This document shows positions 9,488 through 16,721 of a DNA stretch of 64,000 nucleotides, piece after piece; the first letter of the stretch is position 1, and every line of letters begins with the position of its first letter. Source of the stretch: JBBRBB01 sp038206235 (lineage in GTDB: Bacteria; Bacteroidota; Bacteroidia; Chitinophagales; Chitinophagaceae); NCBI GenBank assembly GCA_038206235.1, contig JBBRBB010000018.1:1-64000 (forward strand). Direction: 5' to 3'. The notes beneath the pieces are model-generated. The model was not told the origin of the DNA, did not search any database, and saw only the letters and a list, made by a program, of their open reading frames with translations. Made by a program: the position numbers and the translations under genes.

Positions 9488-9729
9488 ATTTTGTAATTTT
9501 AATTAGGTAAAAAAATTCAAGTGTTTAATTCTTACACAAATTAGCAATATTTCTGAAATGTTATTCTTTTGTCTTCTTTTTTTTTCGTCGAAAAATAAAC
9601 CTCTTCATCATTACCATTACCTTTACCTCTCAAAAAATTGTACGAAGTTCTATGCATTGTTTAACAATTTCAAAAATGCTTACAATAGCAAATCTTTCAG
9701 AAGCACATAGCACAGAATAATTTCCTTCG

Positions 9730-11973
9730 ATGAATGTTACTCTCGAAACCGCACTTCAGCTTCGTCTTACCGATGAAGAATTCGAACTCATAAAACAAAA
9801 GCTTGGACGCACTCCAAACTTCACAGAGCTCTGTGCCTTTAGCGGCATGTGGAGCGAACACTGCAGCTATAAAAATTCAATCAAATGGCTGAAAACATTG
9901 CCCCGAAGCGGAGGCAGAATGCTTGTTGACGCAGGAGAAGAGAATGCAGGATTGATGGATTTGGGCAATGGATATGGAGTAGTATTCAAGATTGAAAGTC
10001 ATAATCATCCCAGTGCGATTGAACCTTTCCAGGGCGCAGCCACTGGTGTTGGCGGAATTCAGCGTGATATTTTTACTATGGGTGCAAGACCCATTGCTTC
10101 ATTAAATAGTTTGCGTTTTGGAAATCTCAGCGATAAAAAAACACAGCGTTTATTGGCAGGTGTGGTTCACGGCATTGGTCATTATGGAAATTGTTTTGGT
10201 GTGCCTACTGTTGGCGGCGAAACTTATTTTGAAGAATGCTACCATACCAATCCTTTGGTAAATGCAATGAGTGTTGGAATTGTGAAGATTGATAAAACTA
10301 TCAGCGCTACGGCGAAAGGTGTTGGCAATCCTGTTTTTATTGTGGGCAGTGCAACAGGGAAAGATGGTATTGGCGGTGCAAGCTTTGCCTCAGCAAACAT
10401 TACAGAAGAGAGTGCAGAAGATTTACCGGCTGTACAAATTGGCGACCCTTTCCAGGAAAAAAAATTATTAGAAGCGTGTCTTGAAGTGATTGAAACCGGC
10501 GTCGTTATTGGCATGCAGGATATGGGAGCTGCCGGTATTATTTGTTCCACTTCAGAGATGAGTGCGAAGGGTGGTGTGGGAATGCATATTGATTTGGATA
10601 AAATTCCAACACGGCATTCAAACCCCGCCAGAGGCGGGGCAGGCATGAAACCATGGGAATTGCTTTTAAGTGAAAGTCAGGAAAGAATGCTTTTAGTTGT
10701 TGAAAAAGGGAAAGAAAAACCTGTATTAAAAATATTTGAGAAGTGGGATTTGCCCTGTAATGAAATAGGTTCTGTTACGGATGATGGCTTGCTGAAATTT
10801 TATATGCACGGCGAATTAGAAGCAGAGATTCCTGCTCATGAATTAGTGCTGGGAGGCGGGGCTCCGCAATACACGAGAGAATACAAAGAGCCGGAATACA
10901 TGAAAAAAATAAAGAAGTTTGATTTGAATGATTATAAAGATGTGAATGATGATGAACTGAAAACTATTGCAGAAAAATTAATTCAGCTTCCCAACATTGC
11001 TAATAAAGGATGGATAACTGTTCAGTACGATAGCACTGTTGGCGCAGCAAATGTAAACACCAATGCACCTTCAGACGCATCAATTGTTTTAGCAAAGGGC
11101 ACTAACAAGGCATTAGCATTAACGGTTGATTGCAACAGCCGTTATGTTTTTGCAAATCCATATACAGGTGCTATGCTCGCTGTTGCAGAGGCGGCACGCA
11201 ATATTGTTTGCAGCGGCGGCGAGCCAATTGGAATAACCAACTGTTTAAACTTTGGTAATCCTTATGATGCTGAAGTATATTATCAGTTTGTAAAAGCAGT
11301 TGAAGGTATGGGTGAAGCGTGCAGAAAATTCAATACTCCGGTAACCGGCGGCAATGTAAGTTTTTATAATCAGAACACTGAGGGGCCGGTTTATCCAACG
11401 CCTGTAATTGGAATGGTTGGCGTAATTGATAATCTTGATAACAGGATGACATTAGATTTTAAAAAAGCCGGTGATACAATTATTTTAATCGGCGAGCAAA
11501 AAAATGATATTGCTTCTTCAGAATATTTGCATAAAATACTTGGTGTTGAATATTCACCTGCACCCTATTTTAATTTGGATGAAGAATATGCAGTACAAAA
11601 ATTTGTGGCATCCCTCATCAAAGAAAAATTAATAAAAAGTGCACACGATATAAATGAAGGCGGTTTGATTGTTTGTTTGCTGGAAAAAGGCTTCAACCGC
11701 AATTTAGGATTTGATGTTTCAAAAGCCCCCTCCACCGGAGGGGATTTAGGGGAGGCTGCTTTTTGGTTTGGCGAAGCTCAGGGAAGAATAGTAGTAACCT
11801 GCGATAAACATAATATTGAAAACCTAAAGCATAAGGCCGCCGTGAATAATATTCCATTTACAATTTTAGGAACAGTAACAGATGCAGAAGTGAGCGTGAA
11901 TAATATAAAATGGGAAAGCATTATCAATTGGAAAGAAAAGTACGATACAGCGATTGAAAAAATTATTGGTTAA
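9730..11973 (+). CDS. purL: phosphoribosylformylglycinamidine synthase subunit II
   Basis: A 747-residue enzyme of purine synthesis. It converts FGAR to FGAM with ATP, taking ammonia from the PurQ glutaminase partner and needing PurS in this small PurL class. Visible family signatures are SGMWSEHCSYKNS (37-50), KIESHNHPS, GVGGIQRDIFTMGARP, GGETYFEECY, and LSESQERML in the first half, with NCLNFGNP and TGGNVSFYN in the second half. Two short stretches interrupt conserved sequence: SNPARGGA near residues 296-303 and KAPSTGGDLGEA near 664-675. Both are encoded by GC-rich palindromes. The rest of the protein is intact, so activity is likely retained. It heads a same-strand run ending with proC. 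Confidence 0.96.
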   Translation: MNVTLETALQLRLTDEEFELIKQKLGRTPNFTELCAFSGMWSEHCSYKNSIKWLKTLPRSGGRMLVDAGEENAGLMDLGNGYGVVFKIESHNHPSAIEPFQGAATGVGGIQRDIFTMGARPIASLNSLRFGNLSDKKTQRLLAGVVHGIGHYGNCFGVPTVGGETYFEECYHTNPLVNAMSVGIVKIDKTISATAKGVGNPVFIVGSATGKDGIGGASFASANITEESAEDLPAVQIGDPFQEKKLLEACLEVIETGVVIGMQDMGAAGIICSTSEMSAKGGVGMHIDLDKIPTRHSNPARGGAGMKPWELLLSESQERMLLVVEKGKEKPVLKIFEKWDLPCNEIGSVTDDGLLKFYMHGELEAEIPAHELVLGGGAPQYTREYKEPEYMKKIKKFDLNDYKDVNDDELKTIAEKLIQLPNIANKGWITVQYDSTVGAANVNTNAPSDASIVLAKGTNKALALTVDCNSRYVFANPYTGAMLAVAEAARNIVCSGGEPIGITNCLNFGNPYDAEVYYQFVKAVEGMGEACRKFNTPVTGGNVSFYNQNTEGPVYPTPVIGMVGVIDNLDNRMTLDFKKAGDTIILIGEQKNDIASSEYLHKILGVEYSPAPYFNLDEEYAVQKFVASLIKEKLIKSAHDINEGGLIVCLLEKGFNRNLGFDVSKAPSTGGDLGEAAFWFGEAQGRIVVTCDKHNIENLKHKAAVNNIPFTILGTVTDAEVSVNNIKWESIINWKEKYDTAIEKIIG
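10623..10644. repeat. short GC palindrome inserted in frame in purL
   Basis: Arms CCCCGCC and GGCGGGG (10623-10629 and 10633-10639) with a 3-base loop, then CAGGC. The same layout, TCCCGCC-loop-GGCGGGA then CAGGC on the minus strand, lies in the delta-60 gene at 32811-32832. A relative is at 12727-12755 in hldD. Confidence 0.85.
11724..11757. repeat. GGGGATTTAGGGG palindrome inserted in frame in purL
   Basis: Inner arms CCCCTCC and GGAGGGG (11727-11733, 11737-11743), then GATTTAGGGGAGGCT, which also pairs with the AGCC at the start. Intergenic relatives with the same GGGGATTTAGGGG core are at 20386-20413 and, with one G fewer, at 44376-44402. Confidence 0.85.
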
Positions 11974-11993
11974 TTTTGAGGAAAATATTTCGT

Positions 11994-12224
11994 ATGCTAA
12001 CTATTAATAAAAAAATAAGAATAACATCTGACAATACAAAGGTTGAGTTTGATTTGCAAAACCAATTACCTGAAGGAGAATATGAAGTGCAATTAGTTAT
12101 CAATGACAAAACACAAGAAAATGAAAATAATTACAATTTAGAAACTTGGTGGAAAAATGGGGTAAAGCTAGATAAGTTTTATAGTTTTAGAAGAGAAGAT
12201 TTGTATAGCGATGACGGAAGATAA
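11994..12224 (+). CDS. putative antitoxin of a PIN-domain toxin-antitoxin pair
   Basis: A 76-residue protein starting at MLTINKKIRITSDNTK. The first half looks like a small beta-strand fold (VEFDLQNQLPEGEYEVQLVIND). The second half, WWKNGVKLDKFYSFRREDLYSDDGR, has the charged aromatic tail typical of toxin-binding antitoxin ends. It overlaps the PIN toxin by 14 bases, as coupled antitoxin-toxin genes often do, and begins 20 bases after purL. An upstream TTG at 11976 is possible but the ATG is preferred. The call rests on size, gene order and overlap rather than a recognised antitoxin family. Confidence 0.6.
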   Translation: MLTINKKIRITSDNTKVEFDLQNQLPEGEYEVQLVINDKTQENENNYNLETWWKNGVKLDKFYSFRREDLYSDDGR

Positions 12225-12648
12225 AAAAATAATAGTTGATACTAACATACTCATTTACCTGAGTAATGACGTCCCAAAGGGTACAGTTAAAGCAGTCAAA
12301 AAAATAAAAGAATTAAGATCAGGAAAATTTAAGCTTTTTACTTCTGAACAAGTAATTCGTGAATTTATTGTAACGCAATCTAACCTTCAAAAAATCCAGG
12401 GAGAAATTAATTTTCCTAAACTTTTATCAGATATACAATATATTTTCAAAAATTTCATAATTCCTTATCCTACTCAAATATCTTTATCAAAGTTGATTAC
12501 TTATGTTTCAACTTATCAAATCACAGGCAAACGAATCCATGATGCTAACATCATAGCAGGGGCATCGGCAAATAACATCTCTTCAATTTTCACCAATAAT
12601 TTTTCTGATTTTTCCTTTGCACTTAATGGAGGCTTCGAAATGAGATAA
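12211..12648 (+). CDS. PIN-domain ribonuclease toxin (VapC-like)
   Basis: A 145-residue PIN-fold protein. PIN nucleases cut RNA using clustered acidic residues with Mg or Mn. Visible candidates are D10 in IIVDTNILIY, E51 in VIREFIV, D111 in RIHDANIIAG and D133 near the end (TNNFSDF), all in the expected order and spacing. The start ATG overlaps the end of the upstream small gene, giving the antitoxin-first order of VapBC modules. It sits between purL and hldD. The RNA target is unknown. Confidence 0.82.
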   Translation: MTEDKKIIVDTNILIYLSNDVPKGTVKAVKKIKELRSGKFKLFTSEQVIREFIVTQSNLQKIQGEINFPKLLSDIQYIFKNFIIPYPTQISLSKLITYVSTYQITGKRIHDANIIAGASANNISSIFTNNFSDFSFALNGGFEMR

Positions 12649-12683
12649 TTTATCTAAACGTTCATCACAACGCAGGTATTAGT

Positions 12684-13784
12684 ATGGAAGAAAAAAATAA
12701 TAGTGGCATACAAACCTCCCCTTTAGAGCCTGTCCCGAATTCATTTCGGGAGGCTGGGGGTATTGTCATCACCGGCGCTGCAGGCTTCATTGGCAGCTGC
12801 ATGGTGCAATACCTAAATGAACACGGATTCAAAAATCTTATTTTAGCTGATAAGTTTATTCATGATGAAAAAGAAAAAAACTGGAAGAAAAAAAAGTATC
12901 AATTTTTAGTTGACAGAGAAATGCTTTTTGAATGGTTAAATGAAAACAAACCCCCAATTGATTTTGTAATCCATCTTGGCGCAAGAACAGATACCACAGA
13001 ATTTGATACTAACATTCTCACCGAATTAAATGTTGAATATTCGCAGGATGTTTGGAACTACTGTACTGCAAACAATATTCCTTTGATTTATGCATCTTCT
13101 GCTGCAACTTATGGAGCAGGAGAAGTTGGATATGATGATGACCCTGAATTCATCAAAGATTTGCAGCCATTAAATCCTTATGGCATCAGCAAAAACGAAT
13201 TTGACAAGTGGGCGTTGCAGCAAATAAATCATCCGCCATTCTGGGCGGGTTTAAAGTTCTTCAATGTGTATGGTCCAAATGAATATCACAAAGGGCGCAT
13301 GGCGAGTGTAATTTTTCATTCCTTCAATCAGATAAAAAAAGATGGAATAGTAAGGCTGTTTAAAAGTCATCGCGACGATTTTAAAGATGGCGAACAATTG
13401 CGTGATTTTATTTATGTAAAAGATGTGATGAAAGTTATTTACTGGATGATAACCAAACACCAAACGCCAAACGAGAAACGAGAAACAAGAAACGAGAAAC
13501 GAGAAACGAGAAACGAGAAACTGCCTTCCGGTATTTACAACCTCGGCACCGGCAAAGCCAGAACGTTTATTGATTTGGTAAACACCACTTTCGCTGCACT
13601 TAATATGCAACCGAAAATTGTATTCATTGATATGCCTGAAGACATTCGTGATAAATATCAATACCACACAGAAGCGGCAATGTATAAGCTTCATAAGGCG
13701 GGCTATACAGATTCTTTTTATTTTCTTGAAGAAGGCGTAGATGATTATGTTCGTAATTATTTGAGTGCCGGAAAGATTTGGTAA
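12684..13784 (+). CDS. hldD: ADP-L-glycero-D-manno-heptose 6-epimerase
   Basis: A 366-residue short-chain dehydrogenase/epimerase, longer than the usual ~310-330. It makes the heptose donor for the LPS inner core, using bound NADP. The Rossmann motif TGAAGFIGS starts near residue 31. The catalytic Tyr-Lys pair is in NPYGISKNEFDKW. FNVYGPNEYHKGRMAS and LRDFIYVKDV fit the HldD family. The excess length has two sources. The N-terminal ~27 residues include a palindrome-encoded run (EPVPNSFREAGG). A heptapeptide repeat NEKRETR occurs three times near residues 263-281, before the conserved PSGIYNLGTGKART. Both are in frame. Toxin-antitoxin genes lie on either side. Confidence 0.9.
   Translation: MEEKNNSGIQTSPLEPVPNSFREAGGIVITGAAGFIGSCMVQYLNEHGFKNLILADKFIHDEKEKNWKKKKYQFLVDREMLFEWLNENKPPIDFVIHLGARTDTTEFDTNILTELNVEYSQDVWNYCTANNIPLIYASSAATYGAGEVGYDDDPEFIKDLQPLNPYGISKNEFDKWALQQINHPPFWAGLKFFNVYGPNEYHKGRMASVIFHSFNQIKKDGIVRLFKSHRDDFKDGEQLRDFIYVKDVMKVIYWMITKHQTPNEKRETRNEKRETRNEKLPSGIYNLGTGKARTFIDLVNTTFAALNMQPKIVFIDMPEDIRDKYQYHTEAAMYKLHKAGYTDSFYFLEEGVDDYVRNYLSAGKIW
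12727..12755. repeat. palindrome inserted at the 5' end of hldD
   Basis: Outer arms AGCCT/AGGCT and inner arms TCCCGAA/TTCGGGA surround a 5-base loop. The GCCTG-TCCCG edge is shared with the palindromes in purL and the delta-60 gene. It lies in frame between the hldD start codon and the Rossmann motif. Confidence 0.8.
13454..13523. repeat. 7-bp repeat array inside hldD
   Basis: Ten consecutive heptamers: CAAACAC, CAAACGC, CAAACGA, then six variants of GAAACGA and a final GAAACTG. Three heptamers make 21 bases, so the translated product repeats every seven residues (NEKRETR). Confidence 0.95.
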
Positions 13785-13822
13785 ATTTGTCCGAAGGACT
13801 CCTTTGGAGAAAAAAATATTTT

Positions 13823-14005
13823 ATGGAAATAAAAGAATTGAAAGCAAAAGTGATTGAAGAAATTCAGAATGTGGATAGCGCTGACATTCTTGAAGAAGTA
13901 TTATTTATTCTTGACAAAAAAAATAATCATCCTTATATTGATATTCTCAAATGGAAAGGAAAAATTTTTAGCGAAAATGATAACCTTCTAAAACGCTTAA
14001 GTTAA
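13823..14005 (+). CDS. putative antitoxin partner of Doc
   Basis: A 60-residue acidic protein starting MEIKELKAKVIEEIQNVDSA. The N-terminal half is predicted helical and resembles the short dimer-forming segment found before toxin-binding tails in several antitoxins (DSADILEEVLFILD). Its stop codon overlaps the Doc start codon (TAATG), so the two are translationally coupled. A longer frame back to 13778 exists but the ATG at 13823 is the natural start. Assignment comes mainly from position and size. Confidence 0.62.
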   Translation: MEIKELKAKVIEEIQNVDSADILEEVLFILDKKNNHPYIDILKWKGKIFSENDNLLKRLS

Positions 14006-14379
14006 TGTTTTCTCTCAGGCAGATTTTATTAGTTCATGCAGAGTTAATTGAAAAATATGGCGGGTTACAGGGAGTACGAGATAGAGATAGTCTCGAAAGC
14101 GCTTTAAATCGGCCTTTCCAATTTTTTGCCGATGTTGAATTATATCCTTCACCTCATCACAAAGCAGCAGCTATACTTCAAAGCATTATTATTAATCATC
14201 CGTTTGTTGATGGCAACAAGAGAACAGCTTTTTATCTTGCTTCAGTGCTACTATTAGATTCTAATTTAGAATTTACTGCAACAGAAGATGAGAAGTATGA
14301 TTTCCTAATTGATATTGCAAAAGGCGAAATGGAATTTGACTCAATTGTTGAATGGCTGATAGAGCATACAAAATCTTAA
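14005..14379 (+). CDS. doc: Doc-family toxin (Fic fold)
   Basis: A 124-residue protein with the core HPFVDGNKRTA at residues 65-75. This is the Doc version of the Fic motif (HxFxxxNKRTA), in which the second Gly and terminal Arg of AMPylating Fic proteins are replaced. Characterised Doc phosphorylates and inactivates elongation factor EF-Tu. The N-terminal segment (IEKYGGLQGVRDRDSLESAL) is also typical of the Doc family. It overlaps the upstream small gene by one base in antitoxin-toxin order, and proC begins 3 bases after it. Confidence 0.87.
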   Translation: MFSLRQILLVHAELIEKYGGLQGVRDRDSLESALNRPFQFFADVELYPSPHHKAAAILQSIIINHPFVDGNKRTAFYLASVLLLDSNLEFTATEDEKYDFLIDIAKGEMEFDSIVEWLIEHTKS

Positions 14380-14382
14380 ACC

Positions 14383-15183
14383 ATGAATAAAAAAATCGCC
14401 ATCATCGGCGGCGGAAATTTAGGAACTGCAATTGCCGAAGGCCTAATAAGCAGCGGCTTTGTTCTGCCTGAACATATCATCATCACAAAAAGAAATATTA
14501 CAACACTAAAATCTCTTGAAGAAAAAGGTGTGATGATTAGTGACAACAATATGGAAGCAATTCAATTTGCAGACTGGATAATACTTTCTGTAAAACCTTT
14601 TCAGATAAAAGAAATTTTATTGCAATTAAAACCGCATCTTAATTCTGAGCGTCATGCGTTGGTAAGTGTAATGACGGGAATATGGATAAAAGACATACAG
14701 GAAATTTTAGGCGAACAATTCACTCTATTCCGCGCCATGCCAAATACTGCTATTGCCATTCAACAAAGCATTACTTGTATTTGCAAACACAATGCAACAG
14801 ATAAACAGGTACAGTATGTAACAGATTTATTTAACCAATTAGGCACAACCGTTTTCATAGAAGAAAAATTGATGGATGCAGCAACCGTGCTCGGTGCATG
14901 TGGCACAGCGTATGCCATGCGATATATACGAGCAAACATCCAGGGCGGAATTGAAATTGGTTTTGATGCTAAAACTGCATCGCTTATTGCTGCGCAAACC
15001 GTAAAAGGCGCAGCTGAATTATTGCTGCAAAGACACACGCATCCCGAACAGGAAATAGATAAAGTAACAACTCCAAAAGGCTGTACCATTGCGGGTTTGA
15101 ACGAAATGGAGCATCAGGGCTTTAGTTCATCTTTAATAAAAGGTGTGGTAACGAGCTATAAAAAAATTGTAAACGACATGTAA
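14383..15183 (+). CDS. proC: pyrroline-5-carboxylate reductase
   Basis: A 266-residue enzyme of the last proline-synthesis step, reducing pyrroline-5-carboxylate with NAD(P)H. The N-terminal dinucleotide-binding motif is IIGGGNLGTAIAEGL. FRAMPNTAIAIQQS and the C-terminal GAAELLLQRHTHPEQEIDKVTTPKGCTIAGL match the family signature (TSPGGT-like region, here TTPKGCT). Length is normal. It follows the Doc gene by 3 bases and ends 23 bases before the convergent guaD gene. Confidence 0.95.
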   Translation: MNKKIAIIGGGNLGTAIAEGLISSGFVLPEHIIITKRNITTLKSLEEKGVMISDNNMEAIQFADWIILSVKPFQIKEILLQLKPHLNSERHALVSVMTGIWIKDIQEILGEQFTLFRAMPNTAIAIQQSITCICKHNATDKQVQYVTDLFNQLGTTVFIEEKLMDAATVLGACGTAYAMRYIRANIQGGIEIGFDAKTASLIAAQTVKGAAELLLQRHTHPEQEIDKVTTPKGCTIAGLNEMEHQGFSSSLIKGVVTSYKKIVNDM

Positions 15184-15206
15184 GTTTTTGAAGTCATTAA
15201 TCATCA

Positions 15207-15677
15207 TTAATAAAGAATTTTATTGTTCATTATCATCCATTCCTCAAACATCTTCTTCGCTTCGTCTGAACAAACACATTCCATCTTAATTTTTCTTTGC
15301 TCAAGAGGTAAAGCTATTTCCTCATAAATAAACAAATCATCAAAACCTATATCAGCAGCATCACTTCTCGTATTGGCATAATAAACTTTTGACGGACGTG
15401 CCCAATAGATAGCGCTCATGCACATGGGGCATGGCTCGCAGGAAGTATATATTTCACATCCGCTCAATTGAAACGATTGAAGGTTTTTACAAGCATCGCG
15501 TATGGCAACAATTTCAGCATGAGCAGTAGGGTCGTTGGTAGAAACAACGCTGTTACAGCCGCGACCAACAATTTCATTATCTTTTACTATAACACATCCG
15601 AAAGGACCGCCGCAGCCATTACGCATTCCTTCAATTCCAATTCGCATTGCTTCCTGCATAAATTTTTCTTTATCCAT
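15207..15677 (-). CDS. guaD: guanine deaminase, cytidine-deaminase fold
   Basis: A 156-residue zinc enzyme predicted to convert guanine to xanthine. Zinc ligands and the catalytic glutamate are H53, E55, C83 and C86 (HAE and PCPMC). Length and these positions coincide with Bacillus subtilis GuaD. The segment YYANTRSDAADIGFDDLFIYEEI after the zinc site is characteristic of GuaD rather than of the tRNA adenosine deaminase TadA, the main alternative. The gene stands alone, tail to tail with proC. Confidence 0.85.
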   Translation of the reverse strand: MDKEKFMQEAMRIGIEGMRNGCGGPFGCVIVKDNEIVGRGCNSVVSTNDPTAHAEIVAIRDACKNLQSFQLSGCEIYTSCEPCPMCMSAIYWARPSKVYYANTRSDAADIGFDDLFIYEEIALPLEQRKIKMECVCSDEAKKMFEEWMIMNNKILY

Positions 15678-15851
15678 TTACATACATTTTTCAACCCGAA
15701 AATACCAATTGTATTTTTGCGCCTTATAATTTTTCATGATAGATTATAAAGTAAGCTCATTACTACATTTCTCTTACTCTTTTTTAATTGCTCAAGAAAA
15801 ATTTTGGTATAGACTAAAATGATTAGTATTTTGCGGCTAAATGAATTAGCT

Positions 15852-16607
15852 ATGAGCTTTGCCGGAAAAAACTTTCGCTATTTACGCAAGCTTCGCGGAT
15901 GGACACAGGAGGAGTTTGCAAGAAAATTAAAAATCAAGCGCTCTCTCATCGGCGCTTATGAGGAAGAGCGTGCAGAGCCACGCCTCGAAGTATTGCAAAG
16001 TGTTTGCAGCATCTACAAATTAAGCCTCGATGAACTTTTATTGCAAGACCTCGCCGCTGCAAAAAAACCAATTTCATATCTCGAAAAACGCAGGCAGCTA
16101 AAATTATTTGGTGAAACGAATGAAATTCAGTTTGTTCCTGTAAAAGCTGCTGCTGGATATTTGGCAGGCTACGCTGAACCTGAATTTATTGATGAGCTGA
16201 ATACTTTCACTTTGCCCATGCTTGCCCCGGGAAATTACCGTGCCTTTGAAATTGTAGGAGACAGTATGCTGCCTACACCAAGCGGCAGCGTAATAGTGGG
16301 AGAAAAAATAGAATCGTTTGACGATGCAAAAAACAACAACTCGTATATTATTGTAACGAAAAAAGAAGGTATAGTTTACAAGCGTGTGATGCGTAGCAAT
16401 CGTTATAAAAACAAATTGAGCCTTATTAGCGATAATCCTCATTACGAGCCTTATAATGTAAACATGGAAGACGTAATTGAAATGTGGAAGGCACAGATGA
16501 TAATTACTAAAGCCAATACACAACAGCGATGGGATGTAAACCAGTTGGCAGGGCTTGTATCAAATCTGCAGCAACAGGTGAGCAGCCTTAAGAAGAAATA
16601 TAATTAG
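15852..16607 (+). CDS. XRE-type repressor with LexA-like S24 domain
   Basis: A 251-residue regulator. Residues about 5-62 form an XRE helix-turn-helix (RYLRKLRGWTQEEFARKLKIKRSLIGAYEEER). Residues about 95-200 form an S24/LexA-like serine protease domain with the catalytic pair S138 (EIVGDSMLP) and K177 (VYKRV). Ala-Gly bonds at A101-G102 and A105-G106 (AAAGYLAGY) are candidate self-cleavage sites. A coiled tail ends the protein (NQLAGLVSNLQQQVSSLKK). The ATG at 15852 places MSFAGKNF directly before the HTH; an upstream in-frame ATG at 15819 is possible. The family includes LexA and phage CI; no phage genes are nearby. A terminator follows. Confidence 0.85.
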   Translation: MSFAGKNFRYLRKLRGWTQEEFARKLKIKRSLIGAYEEERAEPRLEVLQSVCSIYKLSLDELLLQDLAAAKKPISYLEKRRQLKLFGETNEIQFVPVKAAAGYLAGYAEPEFIDELNTFTLPMLAPGNYRAFEIVGDSMLPTPSGSVIVGEKIESFDDAKNNNSYIIVTKKEGIVYKRVMRSNRYKNKLSLISDNPHYEPYNVNMEDVIEMWKAQMIITKANTQQRWDVNQLAGLVSNLQQQVSSLKKKYN

Positions 16608-16608
16608 G

Positions 16609-16640
16609 GCCTGTTAATTTTATTAACAGCCTTTCCTTTT
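16609..16640 (+). terminator. rho-independent terminator of the XRE/S24 gene
   Basis: Arms CTGTTAAT and ATTAACAG (16612-16619, 16623-16630) with a 3-base loop and a T-rich tail, immediately after the stop codon. Confidence 0.75.
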
Positions 16641-16721
16641 TATCTCACCAATTTGCCTTTCGTCAAAAGTTTTGGTTTACACATCTCAATCCCTTTTAAA
16701 TTTGTTGTAAACCAATTCTGC

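Noticed and set aside
15207..15677. tRNA adenosine deaminase TadA
   Set aside because: Length, zinc-ligand positions and the YYANTRSDAADIGFDD segment fit GuaD better.
15852..16607. Prophage repressor region
   Set aside because: The S24 repressor is isolated. No integrase, capsid, tail or lysis genes occur in the neighbourhood.
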